From Dermacentor variabilis (lineage: Eukaryota > Arthropoda > Arachnida > Ixodida > Ixodidae), in the NCBI RefSeq assembly GCF_050947875.1, contig NC_134568.1, positions 267,947,226 through 268,011,225 on the forward strand: a stretch of 64,000 nucleotides of DNA, written 5' to 3'. How positions within the stretch are numbered: position 1 is the first letter of the stretch; each line of letters begins with the position of its first letter. Below the pieces are notes generated by a model. That model did not search any database, was not told the origin of the DNA, and saw only the letters and a program-made list of their open reading frames with translations. Both the position numbers and the translations under genes were made by a program. Shown piece by piece: positions 20,509-30,659 of the stretch.

Positions 20509-23000
20509 CACGCTGACCCCGACACCAGAGGACGAGCTTTTTTCGGCATTGAAGTCTATGAAGCGTAATCGCAGTCCGGGATCCGACGGTCTGACAGTCG
20601 AATTTTATGTTAAATTTTGGACACTGTTAGGGAAGCCATTCACATCACTGGTGAACCGGCTACTCAGTGAAGGGACTTTGTCAGCGTCTCAACGAGAGGG
20701 GTTAATCACTCTCCTTTGTAAGGACGAGTCGAGGAGCTCCGATCTGAGAGCATGGCGTCCAATCACACTTCTGAACTGCGATTATAAGCTCATAGCAAAG
20801 TGCCTGTGTATGCGACTCACGCCAGTGCTCAGCACTGTTTTGGGTCCATACCAGGCATGTTGTGTCCAGGGGCGCTCTACTCAGCTTCACGGTATAGCAC
20901 TAAGGGACCTTCTCCTGTGGGCAAATACCAGGAAACTTCCAGGTATTCTTTGCTCCTTCGATCAGGAGAAGGCTTTCGATATCATTAGCCATAGGTACCT
21001 TTTCCGTGTTTTGGAAGAGGCTGGTTTTAGTGTGGGTTTTAGACAGATGATCCAAGCTTTGTATTCTCGACCGACTTCTGCTGTTCTCATACGAGACCGC
21101 CTCTCGGAGGCGTTCATTGTGGGACGTGGTGTGCGACAGGGGGACCCGCTCTCACCTGCCCTCTACGTACTCGCTTTTGAACCGCTTCTGCAGAGGTTGT
21201 CTTGTGACAGCAGAATTGGCAGGTTCCTACTTCCACCAGGTTCCCCCCCGGTTGCACTCTTTGCCTATGCAGACGACTTGTCCATTGTCGTCCCGGACGA
21301 AGCATCAGCTTGCGGCGTCCTGGAGGTCATGGACAGTTACTGCGGGGCGAGCGGTGCAAGGTTGAATAGGTCGAAAAGTGCAGCAATGTACTTGAACTCC
21401 ACTCCTTCCAGTCCGCAGCCCGTTCATGGTCTCCCCGTGAAAACGCGGCTGCGGATTCTAGGCTTCCAGTTCGAACCAGATGGTCTCTCTCCCGAAAACT
21501 GGCAACAGGCTAAGGAGAAGCTTGAAGCCAGGGTTCAGGAATTCAGCGCGTTGTCATGCCCTTTGACTGCTCGAGCGACAATCCTTCGCTCACTTCTGTT
21601 TTCCTTTCTGACGTATGTGGCGTGTGTGTCTCCTATTCCAACCCGAACCAAGCTTATCTTGGAGAGGGTCTTGTTTCGCTTCCTCTGGAAGGGTACAACT
21701 GGTTGTGTAGCTAGGCGGGTGCTCAAGTTGCCCAGGGACAAGGGAGGACTCGGAATTCCCGACCTGGGCATCGTGGCTACTGCACTACACGTCAGGTGGA
21801 CCCAGGTCGCTCTTAACTCGGATATGCTCCTAACTCGAAGCTTAACTTCCTTCTTTCTTAGCACCCGACTCTGCTTGTTCTCGCAGAGCACATTTTCCCA
21901 CTGTGTTCCTCGTTCAGGTACCCCGTCCACCATTTATGCGGCGGCTGCCAACTCTTTGGTAAGCCTCCGCAAGGTTCACCCAGGCATCGACGTAGTTTCA
22001 GCTCCACTCCAAGAGTTAGTGGATATCCTCACCCCAGGACTCCCCCCACATTGCCAAAGGTACGACCTGTCGATTCACAGGCCAAACTGGAAGCTCATTA
22101 CGGCCGGTTTCCTCGACGCCAGGCGAGCCACCTTTATGTACCGCCTCGCGCGAGGGTGCCTGCCGTTGAGCTACAGGCCCTTCACAGCCATCCCGGCTCG
22201 TGGAGTGTGTCCTTTCTGTGGCGCTCGTGAGGACTCAGTTCATATCTTTACGCAGTGTTTGCTTCCTGCAGCTCTTCTCCAAAGAGTTGCTAGTCTATTT
22301 AGGCTCCCAGGCGTTCCTTATGAGACAGTCCGATTTTTGCACCCTTTGCCCAATCAGGCGATCAACCAGTTCGTGCTTCTCCTCGCCGAGTGCTCATACC
22401 AAGTTTGGCTGGCACGCTGCGATGCAATTTTCGGGGGTCGGGCACCGGGCCTTCACGAAGTGCTTGCGAAAGCACGGAAGGAGGTCTGGTTCCACCTCAC
22501 CCGGGAGCGGCACCGCTTGGGCGAGAAGAAGTTTCTCGAAGTGTGGGCTCGTCTGCCGTGATTTTTGACGAGTCAGGTGGAAAGCTATCCATTAAGTTAT
22601 GATGCATGCTCCAAAGGTCGCACGACTCGGCCGTGTGCGCCAGTCGATCTACGGGGTTTTGTTTGGCTCAGTGGAACCCAGAGCTGGAACCGGTGGTGGT
22701 GCACCCTCAAGTGGTCGCGCTGCTCCGCGGACGGCTTTGGTGGTCTCCATGGTTGTATGCCTTGACCTCTTTTGCGTCAGGGCAGTCCGAGGGTCAGTCA
22801 GGCTTGTGCCCTGCAAGACCGACATGGCTGTTTGTGTGTTGAGTGCAGTCCCTCAGTTGGACTGCACCGCAACAGCCCCCTTGTCCGGGAAGGACCGTTG
22901 GCCCGAACCAAGTCCCCCCACCCAGTCAGCCCGGGTTGTGGGGGAGTACCGGGGTCAATGTATCGAATGATGCTGGGTTGATGAGTACATGAAAGCTCTG
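20509..23000 (+). mobile_element. 5'-truncated L1/Tx1-like LINE with candidate 8-bp TSD
   Basis: GGACGCGG stands directly before (20501-20508) and after (23001-23008) this segment, and the flanking DNA on both sides matches the continuous repeat H at 39 kb. The element holds one long RT ORF and about 440 bp of 3' untranslated sequence without a poly(A) tail. The endonuclease part is absent, so it is truncated at the 5' end. Confidence 0.7.
20549..22561 (+). CDS. Reverse transcriptase ORF of L1/Tx1-like LINE (uninterrupted, 5'-truncated)
   Basis: Copies element RNA into DNA at the target site during retrotransposition. The frame is open for 670 codons from a TTG at 20549 (first ATG 20558) and stays open upstream to the element boundary, so the true start is lost. 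RT motifs appear in order: 'SPGSDGLTVEFY' near residue 9, 'RPITLLN' near 71, catalytic Asp at about residue 138 in 'FDQEKAFD', 'RQGDPLSP' near 195, and 'YADD' at residues 240-243. A C-terminal zinc-binding pattern C554-x2-C557-x7-H565-x4-C570 matches the tail of L1/Tx1-type proteins. All catalytic residues are kept and there is no stop, unusual among the LINEs here. It suggests a young insertion. The missing endonuclease makes autonomous movement unlikely. The stretch after the stop (22562-23000) is 3' UTR. Confidence 0.85.
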   Translation: MKSMKRNRSPGSDGLTVEFYVKFWTLLGKPFTSLVNRLLSEGTLSASQREGLITLLCKDESRSSDLRAWRPITLLNCDYKLIAKCLCMRLTPVLSTVLGPYQACCVQGRSTQLHGIALRDLLLWANTRKLPGILCSFDQEKAFDIISHRYLFRVLEEAGFSVGFRQMIQALYSRPTSAVLIRDRLSEAFIVGRGVRQGDPLSPALYVLAFEPLLQRLSCDSRIGRFLLPPGSPPVALFAYADDLSIVVPDEASACGVLEVMDSYCGASGARLNRSKSAAMYLNSTPSSPQPVHGLPVKTRLRILGFQFEPDGLSPENWQQAKEKLEARVQEFSALSCPLTARATILRSLLFSFLTYVACVSPIPTRTKLILERVLFRFLWKGTTGCVARRVLKLPRDKGGLGIPDLGIVATALHVRWTQVALNSDMLLTRSLTSFFLSTRLCLFSQSTFSHCVPRSGTPSTIYAAAANSLVSLRKVHPGIDVVSAPLQELVDILTPGLPPHCQRYDLSIHRPNWKLITAGFLDARRATFMYRLARGCLPLSYRPFTAIPARGVCPFCGAREDSVHIFTQCLLPAALLQRVASLFRLPGVPYETVRFLHPLPNQAINQFVLLLAECSYQVWLARCDAIFGGRAPGLHEVLAKARKEVWFHLTRERHRLGEKKFLEVWARLP

Positions 23001-23008
23001 GGACGCGG

Positions 23009-23090
23009 TGCCTCTGGTTGCCAAGTCCTCTTCCCATCTGACAACGGTACCAGATTTTCTGTGACACGGGCTATCTCGTGTTAAGAGAGG
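23009..23090 (+). repeat. Repeat 'H', right part resuming after the LINE
   Basis: 'ATTTTCTGTGACACGGGCTATCTCG' corresponds, in two pieces, to 'ATTTTCTGCGACACGGACT' and 'CGCTATCGCG' at 39648-39688. It confirms that the L1/Tx1-like LINE lies inside repeat H. Confidence 0.55.
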
Positions 23091-23480
23091 AGGGAGACGT
23101 AAGGCGGAGAAGAGAGCCATGAGTGGAGAGAAGCGGTAGCCAGGTTGTCGTTGACACGAGGCAAGGAAGGAGAAAACAGTCGCTGCGCAGCACTAGTGCG
23201 CGTGTCGCTGTTGTAGCGGGAGAGGGGGCAAGTTGAATAGGGCGATGGGGGGCACAATAGTGAAGGGGCCCGGAAGGGACACAGAAAACGGTAACTTGAG
23301 GGAAGTAACTTGGTAACAAGAAGACAGGTCAAGCGCGGTTCTAACAACTGAAAGTTTTTATTTGAAGAAAAATATTATATATTCAGTAATCATGAAATTC
23401 ATGTCGCTTACATGAAAAAATCATCATATACTCACGAGCGATCAAGGAACGAAATATCTTGGTTTGCCAGTTGTTTACTT
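23091..23480. other. No gene recognised
   Basis: Purine-rich sequence. The minus ORFs of 82-88 codons have no domain and are judged chance. Confidence 0.4.
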
Positions 23481-24922
23481 TTCTTTAGCAAACAGCGCGA
23501 ATAACGGGATACAGAAAAGACGCACGCGACACAGGCGCTGACTTCCAACAAGTATGTTTATTGCGCGAGCGCAGGATATAGAAGCAGAGAAGTAAGTTTC
23601 TCGACTTGCTAGTGCTGTACCTGCGCTCTCCGGTGGTCCAGTTCGCAGGGAAGATGTTTCTCCAAAACGAAGGAGCGTGCATTGGCTGATGCCTTGCACC
23701 TGTACTGAGTGACCTGTTGCTAGCCCGCTAGGACCGTGACGTTGAAAGGAACCTCCCGAGGGTCCATACCTAGAAGGTGTTCAGGTACGTCGACGACTAC
23801 CTCATATTCATTGAGGCGACTGAAGACGATCTTGCTTCAGTGGTACAAGTCGTCTACAAAAGCTTTGCAGATAATGTGAATGGTCTCACGCTCACAAAGG
23901 AGCCACCGGAGGACAACACATTGCGTTTTCTGGACTTTATCATATTGTTCAAGAAAGAACGTGTATGCTGGAGGTATGCACCTCGCTCAGCAAAATGCCT
24001 CTTGCCTTTTTCGTCGGCTCACTCAAGGTTAGTGAATAAGGGAATCGCAAAACCCACCTTCCGTAATGCACTGCAAAGATCGTGCATACAGGAGATTGAA
24101 ATGGCTTTTGAAGGCCAGGTACAGTGGCTTTTGCGGGCTGGTTTTCCAAGCGTTCTCCTGGTACAGCTAGCGGAAGACATGTTAGCGGAAATGCACCAGC
24201 GAAAGAAGACCCGTAAAACCGAGATCAATACTTCGAAAATGGCTGTCATTCCCTATGTGCACGGGGTGTCCCACATAGATTGAAAAAGGCCGCGGGAAGG
24301 GCGGGTTTTTCGGTTGTTTTTTCAGCCCCAGGAAAACTGAACGCCTTATGCGGAAGGGTCAGCCAAGACAACCCCCACAAAAAAGGTTGCGACAAGAAGC
24401 ATCAGGAGCCCTTCACCAGCTGCATCACATGTGTCGTGTATGAAATACCCTTGACGTGCGGGCGCTCCTACATATATGACAAACGGGACGCTGCCTCAAT
24501 GATCGCCTCCGGGAGCACGCCAACATAAAACAAAATTACAGCAGCAATCTTGCTCTGTATTGTAGGTCGTGTAAGTGGACTTCCTACTTTAGAAAAGTCG
24601 CTATCATCCAAAAGTATGCTGACCAGCGTACGCGTGATATTATCGAAGCATTTGCCATCACCCAACGTGGTCCTTCATGCATCAGTTCACCATCCATCCT
24701 GTTATTAGACAAGGAAATCGCGTATCAGCAAGTTCAACCGATCTCCGTCCACCTGCGATCTCAAGTCATTGTTTTCATGTTTTCACGCCATGTATGTTCT
24801 TACTATTACTTCTCTGCCTATATATTCTGCGCTCGCGCAATGACCATATACTTGTTGGAAGTCAGGGCCTGTGTCGTGTGCCTCTTTTCTATGTCCCGTT
24901 ATTCGCGCTGTTTGCTAAAGAA
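23481..24922 (+). mobile_element. Penelope-like element with long inverted terminal repeats
   Basis: A 115-bp segment at 23481-23595 is repeated in inverted orientation at 24806-24922 with few differences. Shared words include TTCTTTAGCAAACAGCGCG, GACTTCCAACAAGTAT and TTGCGCGAGCGCAG. Between them lie the end of an RT and a GIY-YIG endonuclease. Penelope-like elements often carry terminal repeats in direct or inverted arrangement, and their 5' truncation is common. Coding sequence starts directly after the left repeat. The RT N-terminal half is missing. Confidence 0.8.
23600..24780 (+). pseudogene. Penelope-type RT C-terminal part plus GIY-YIG endonuclease, frameshifted
   Basis: The frame begins with 'QNEGACIG' (around 23663), changes frame, and continues at 23777-24283 with the RT catalytic box 'FRYVDDYLIFI'. 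It then has 'LPFSSAHSRLVNKGI', 'AEDMLAEMHQRK' and 'VIPYVHGVSH'. A stop at 24281 interrupts it. The GIY-YIG part follows at about 24400-24700: a C-x2-C-like 'CITCVVYEIPLTCG', then 'RSYIYDKRDA', with a further frame change before 'DRLREHA'. Penelope-like RTs pair with a GIY-YIG nuclease instead of an APE or restriction-like one, and the order here fits. The Penelope clade assignment is firm; activity is excluded by truncation and frame changes. Confidence 0.8.
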
Positions 24923-26159
24923 TGTGCTCGTACCAACAAACCCGGCTAGCCACTATTCTGAAGTTTACTTACTTTGTTCGGCACACCGCAGTGATCCATG
25001 TCTGTCATCTGCCTTTTTCGTAACATTTTCTTGGGAATCGGTAGAATTTCACTGGTGGAATCAACGCTTTCGCGTTTACATTGCTGTTGCGGCAGCTAAC
25101 AACACAATAGCAATTTCCAGTCTTCCGAAGAGGCGCCATCGCAAACAAGAGACGTTTTACGCGTTGCGCGTGCTAAGCGCGAGCGCGACCTTGAAGGGAA
25201 GCGGCGGAAACGTGCACCCGTGGGAGGTGAACTCGTTCTGCCAGGGGAGAAACGAGCGCTGGCGTCTAGGATGAAACTTGACGTGAGTACGTTATAATGT
25301 AGCACTAAATGCCGACTAATTGCCATAGATGCAAATTTTATTAGAATTGAGTACCATCTCGACGGTGCTATTTGAAACTTGTTCAAACTCGGCCGATATT
25401 TTGAAATATATATATAGATATTTTAAAATGTTGCCCGAGGAGTTACACTTGTGTGTTGCGGCGAAGGTGAACATATTGTTGAAACGGCAATGTACAAACT
25501 TCCTCGTCATGGTCGTCTTCCCGAAACTGAGGTATTTTTTCTCTTATATTTCAAGCACAAGTTTGTTCAAGTGTTACTATTTTCTTGTTACCAAATGCAT
25601 ATAGTATAGTACATTTATTCATATCTTATCCAATCACATCCGAGTGAATCATTAGCTGATTATCCAAAATTAGTTATGCAAAACTAATCATTACTGGTAT
25701 AATGGCGTACGTTCGAATGCAGTTTCCAGCCCGCTATCTTTTCTAAGTTATTTTTCCCGCCTTTCTGAGTTGTGTAATAAGATACAGAAAAAAATTGTGA
25801 GCGTGCCCCTGCTCGCACGTTTTCGCGAAGGTCACACTCTCAAAAGGGTTTCGGACGACTGACTTCTCTAAATGGCCTAGTTGGCGATGGCGTGAAAGTG
25901 ATGAGGCGTTACTTTCTATACTCTTAACTGCTGCTAAGACAAATCATATACTGCTTATCGCAGTCCCATTTATTATCCGGCGGGCACTGCTATAGCTTAC
26001 AGCGTTACGTCGCTGCTTCCTTTAGCATGAGCCAACAATTCGACAACGCCTAGCTACCCGGGTCGCTAACTCGGTCATTTGGACAAGTCAGTTGTGTGAA
26101 AAGCCCTTTGCGAGCATGGCTGCCTCGCAAACGAGCACACCAGACTTGTGCGTATAATT
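24923..26159. other. No gene recognised
   Basis: Bases 24923-24990 may be the outer part of the Penelope element. The rest is unassigned, with a GC-richer patch at 25110-25270 and a short TA-rich stretch near 25400. Confidence 0.4.
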
Positions 26160-26325
26160 TTTATTTGAAGTGAAGCCTGTATTGCCTCACCCGCGTTGGC
26201 GTCGGTGTTGCCGTATGAAAAAACTCCAGTAGCGCGAAAATTGTTTTTCGGGCTGCGAATTCGAACCACCGACCTAATTAAGGATGCGAGACCACCGCGC
26301 TAATCAATTCAGCCACTGTCGGTGC
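26160..26325 (-). repeat. Third tRNA-derived SINE family (fragment)
   Basis: On the minus strand the head reads as a tRNA: AGTGGCTGAATTGATTAGCGCGG (A-box region, split here as GTGGCTGAATTGATTAG and CGCGG), then GGTTCGAATTC (B-box) at about 26255-26265. It is followed by 'TTTTCGCGCTACTGGAG' and 'GGCAACACCGACGCCAACG', which do not belong to a tRNA gene. The acceptor stem does not pair. No second copy was seen in the window. Confidence 0.55.
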
Positions 26326-26497
26326 ATCGTGCGCGCCCTTTAAAGCAGGGTTTTACATGCATGAAGAAGTAGACGCAGCGCAAGGCGCGAGCCAACTACA
26401 GGCGTCCCCTCCCTCCGGAGGAGGGAAAGGGTGTGAGTGCGTGTCCGCTCGCCTCGGGCACCCGCTGTTTCCCGCCAGTTCAGGCCTGGCAGTCAGA

Positions 26498-26670
26498 TGG
26501 GGAGGCCGCATTTGGTTCGTTCTGCCGAAGAGCAGGCTGTGTTCAAGGAACGGCAGCGAGAGCGGGCCGCGCACTGTGCGTTCGGCCGAAGAACAGGCGG
26601 CGTTTGATGAACGCCGCCGGGAACTCGCTGAGAAAGGGCTCGTCGTCGACGTGCCGACCTCGTCGTCAGT
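26498..26670 (+). pseudogene. Peptide-repeat remnant ('RSAEEQA.F.ER.RE')
   Basis: An ATG at 26498 opens 'MGRPHLVRSAEEQAVFKERQ'. About 60 bp later, in a different frame, the unit returns as 'VRSAEEQAAFDERRRELAEK', so two tandem units of one coding repeat are visible with a frame change between them. The DNA units themselves align (CGTTC.GCCGAAGA.CAGGC). The upstream 26357-26497 frame is open but featureless. Similar Glu/Arg-rich tandem peptides are frequent in tick repeats. The function is unknown. Confidence 0.4.
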
Positions 26671-27850
26671 GAGCGCGAAGCCGACAACGAAGTCGTGCAT
26701 CCCGATCTTCGCTTGCAACCCTCTTCGCAGTAGTGGAAGGGCGGTAATTTTCTTCTTTTTTTTTCGCATTTCGCTCTACAACTTTGAAACGCGGAAAAAA
26801 TAAACAAAATGTAGCGAGCTGGAAAGTACTGAATATGATGTTTTCGAACGCCAAGATAAATTTGTCATTCGAACATACACCAACAGACCATTAGTGAATA
26901 ATTTGTCTAAATAATTCCTGCTACCAACGATACATACTTTCATGGTTTAGTGATTAAGGTGTGCTCTATAGCACAAAATCGGCTCTTGAGCACTGTTGCT
27001 AAAGCAAGTTTAGCAAGTTGCGAAAACGTTCGAAGCCTTCGCTTGTATAACTTCCTCCAAGTTATTGGCGTGTCTTGTTCAAAGGCGATGAATTATATTG
27101 AGTAATTATATATCTCTCTAGTGCTATATATCATCACGTTTACTTATTTAAGCCGCGCCTATATTAAAAGGAACCGACGTGAGCTTAAAGTGGGCGGCAG
27201 TATTCTCGAGTTGAACAAATGTCCGCTATTCTTTCATATAGCCGGCCTATTTATCTGGAAAACGTGAACGCGAACGTTTAACCTCTTCGAGGCAAAGCTT
27301 TTAGACCAAGTGTTCTCCGTTCTCGGCGCAGAGCAAAGGGCAGACAGGATGAAAACAAGGCCCGTTGCGACCGACCAACACGACGGGAAGTTGAAAGCGG
27401 AATGTTTCATAACAATAAGCCTGGAGAGGTGCGCTGTATAAACGTCGGCGTGCTCGTATCGCGACGCGGCCCCTTTAAAAAACTGCCGATAAGATATCGG
27501 GCGCGAGAGCAACGCTTGTGTACACCGTAGCCACCGCACTTGTTGCCGTCTAAAAGCGCGAGACGACGTCTGTCGAGTGTCTGGCGAGGGAATCCGGTGC
27601 AGTCCGGTGCGCGGGCTCTTGAGGTGCGAAGAAGGCGGAGGGAAGTCGCGACCCGACGACGCACAAGTGGACTGTCGCGGTAGCCGCGCAACGCTGCCGG
27701 CGCGACCTTAGAACCACTGCGGCTTTGTTGCGCACGGGGCCTGCTTTGCGCAGGTGGACGAGTGCCGAACCAGGGTCGTTGGTGCGGACGTGGGAAGCTT
27801 GCATGGGCCCACGCAGCTCGAACATCTTCCCCGCACTTTTGATGCACTAC
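26671..27850. other. No gene recognised; GC-rich at 27540-27850
   Basis: AT-rich until about 27200. The 27407-27880 minus strand is open for 157 codons, but an overlapping minus frame is also open and neither shows a domain. The GC-rich part is the host sequence into which the RTE element inserted, and it continues at 29385. Confidence 0.35.
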
Positions 27851-27864
27851 ATGTGCCATGACGG

Positions 27865-29356
27865 CGGAGGAAATTGACATCCCACAAGTAACGCCGGAAG
27901 AAGCAAAGAAAGCCTTGGGAGCTATGCACAGGGGGGAAGGCAGCTGGGGAGGATCAGGTAACAGCAGATTTGTTGAAGGATGGTGGGCAGATTGTTCTAG
28001 AGAAACTGGCCACTCTGTATACGCAATGCCTCATGACCTCGAGCATACCGGAATCTTGGAAGAACGCCAACATAATCATAATCCATAAGAAAGGGGACGC
28101 CAAGGACTTGAAAAATTATAGACCGATCAGTTTACTGTCTGTTGCCTACAAAGTATTTACTAAGGTAATTGCAAATAGAATCAGGAACACCTTAGACTTC
28201 CGTCAACCAAAGGACCAGGCAGGATTACGCAAAGGCTACTCAACAATAGACCATATTCACACTATCAATCAGGGGATAGAGAAATGTGCGGAACATAACC
28301 AACCCATATATATAGCTTTCATTGACTACGAGAAAGCGTTTGATTTAGTCGAAACCTCAGCAGTCATGCAGGCATTACGGAATCAGGGTGTAGACGAGCC
28401 GTATGTAAAAATACTGAAAGATATCTGTAGTGGCTCCAGAGCCACCGTAGTCCTCCATAAAGAAAGCAACAAAATCCCAATAAATAAGGGCGTCAGGCAG
28501 GTAGATACGATCTCTCCAATGCTAGTCACAGCGTGTTTACAGGAGGTATTCAGACACCTGGATTGGGAAGAATTGGGGATAAGAGTTAATGGAGAATACC
28601 TTAGTAACTTGCGATTCGCTGTTGATATTGCCTTGCTTAGTAACTCAGGGGACCAATTGCAATGCATGCTCAGTGACCTGGACTGGTAAAGCAGAAGGGT
28701 GGGTCTAAAAATTAATCTACAGAAAACTAAAGCAGTGTTTAACAGTCTCGGAAGAGAACAGCCGTTTACGATAGGTAGCGAGGCACTGGAAGTGGTAAGG
28801 GAATACATCTACTTAGGACAGGTAGTGACTGCGGATCCGGATCATGAGGCTGAAATAATCAGAAGAACAAGAATGGGCTGGGGTGCGTTTGGCAGGCATT
28901 CTCAGATCATGAACAGCAGGTTGCCATTATCCATCGAGAGAAAAGTGCATAACAGCTGTGTCTTACCAGTACTCACCTACGGGGAAGAAACCTGGAGGCT
29001 TACGAAAAGGGTTCTACTTAAATTGAGGACGGCACAACGAGCTATGGAAAGAAGAATGGTGGGTGTAACGTTAAGGGATAAGAAGAGAGCAGATTGGGTG
29101 AGGGATAATGATATCTTAGTTGAAATGAAGAAAAAGAAATGGGGCATGGGCAGGGCATGTAATGAGGGAAGATAACCGATGGTCATTAAGAGTTACGGAC
29201 TGGATTCCAAGACAAGGGAAGCGTAGCAGGGGGCGGCAGAAAGTTAGGCGGACGAATGGGATTAAGAAGTTTGCAGGGACAACATGGCCACAATTAGCAC
29301 ATGATCGTGGTATTTGGAGAAGTATGGGAGAGGCCTTTGCCCTGCAGTGGGCGTAG
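27865..29356 (+). pseudogene. RTE-type reverse transcriptase, catalytically dead
   Basis: The frame starts in 'IDIPQVTPEEAKKALGAM', shifts at a G-run near 27931, and continues at 27970 with RT motifs 'KNYRPISLLSVAYKVFTK', 'QAGLRKGYSTIDHI' and 'FIDYEKAFD' (first Asp kept). Two key boxes are changed: 'GVRQVDTISP' has Val for the conserved Gly, and the FADD box reads 'RFAVDIALL', losing a catalytic Asp. A TAA at 28687 stops the frame. The thumb and tail ('YIYLGQVV', 'LPVLTYGEETW', 'RAQRAMERRM'-like) continue at 28699-29175, and after another frame change the C-terminus ends at 29356. The RTE clade assignment is from motif pattern. Confidence 0.85.
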
Positions 29357-29370
29357 CCAGGCTGATGATG
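27865..29370 (+). mobile_element. 5'-truncated RTE-type LINE with 14-bp TSD
   Basis: ATGTGCCATGACGG occurs directly before (27851-27864) and after (29371-29384) the element. The 3' end has the 'CCTGCAGTGGGCGTAGCC' word and a short TGATGATGATG tail, as in RTE-clade elements. It is 1,506 bp long and lacks the endonuclease region. Boundaries are therefore known to the base. Confidence 0.92.
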
Positions 29371-29384
29371 ATGTGCCATGACGG

Positions 29385-29557
29385 AAGCTGCCCCCGAAAA
29401 ACGGCTTGGCTCTGTTCAAGCGCCTGCCTCACTGTTCCACTCGCATCGTTATGCGATGTAGAGCGCTACTATACCGTATCATGACAATGTTAGGTGACCA
29501 GATCCAGATTACTATAGCTTTAGTAGTAGTAATAATAATTGAGGGACAGTGCACATT
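29385..29557. other. Host sequence right of the RTE insertion
   Basis: Continues the GC-rich sequence left of 27851, interrupted by the RTE copy. No gene recognised. Confidence 0.4.
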
Positions 29558-29722
29558 CGCGGCAAGTTCTTTTTCATGCACGTTCATTTCCATTAATTTA
29601 TCGTTTCTTTGTTTCATTTATTAAGCGCAAGTAATTTCCCCTGTGTTGTCCTTGGTGTCAGTGTTTGTTGGCTTCTTATGATATGACTAATAAATATCGG
29701 GGCCCCTCTGTTAACCCGCTTT
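29558..29722 (+). repeat. Second SINE family, copy 2 (tRNA head missing)
   Basis: Shares 'TTCATTTCCATTAATTTATC', 'AGCGCAAGTAATTTCCCC', the TTGTCCTTGGTGTC block and 'GGCTTCTTATGATATGA' with copy 1. The tRNA-like head is lost. Confidence 0.75.
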
Positions 29723-30659
29723 CTTCTCGTTTAAGAAGATAATTATGTAGTACAACGAAAAGGTGTGCGAAACAACGACACATGGAAAGGATGGTTGTAA
29801 TTGACAATTGTGGTCACAAATCTTGCTATCTTTTACATTTTCATTAGAGGACTTCTTTTTTTTTAAAGCTCCGCAGACGTGAAAACAAGCGCTATGCTGA
29901 AAAGCATTGTGAGCTCGGAGCATGGGGCCTGACCCATTTGGAACGCAGGAGGGCCAGTATTCACGAAACTTTTCGTCCGTAAGGGCTGTTTGCTGCCATT
30001 AGTCGGCCGCCTTCGCTAATTATACGTACGACGTTACGATCGGCAGGCAGCTACTCTTACGAAGAGGTTTAGCGTAAGAGCTTTTCGTGAATTCCGACCT
30101 AGGTGTTTCAAAGCGCGCACATTTTTGAGACAAATGAAACATGTGAACAACGCTAAAATGTCGAGGTAGCGAACACGCTGCTGCAACGGCCATCCTGCAA
30201 ACTTCGTGTTTTGTGTGTCGTGCCTTGTTTAGCACAGTTGAACGGGTTCCATTGCGAGTAATCAAATCTCCCATCTTTCAGTTATATAGTTAGAAGACAA
30301 AGTTTTCCTTTCAGGCATCCACGTTCCGCCCCTTGCCCATTTATAGGCTGAATACAACGGCCACTGCTATGTTTGGCCGTTTTGTTTGGACTGTTTGTCC
30401 GCCGACGGAAAAAAAAAAATTGCATTCAATGAAAAAAAAAATAGAGAACTCCCCCCTTTTTCGTGCATTTATTTATTACTATTCTTTATACATGCACGGT
30501 GTTGTATTGGTGGGATTGCATGACTGCGAAGGGGTGTTCTGCTTTTTTTTTTTTTTCGTAAAAGAGCCAGTGAAGAAAGAAAACTCACGAGACGGAGAGG
30601 AGGGGGAGGAAGATAAACTGCGAAAGATATCTCGGCGTTCCATAACTGCGAATAAATCG
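29723..30659. other. No gene recognised
   Basis: Unassigned sequence with A- and T-runs near 30410-30440 and 30543-30556. Confidence 0.4.

Noticed and set aside
26240..26325. tRNA gene on the minus strand
   Set aside because: Good internal promoter boxes but no acceptor pairing, and a SINE-like body follows.
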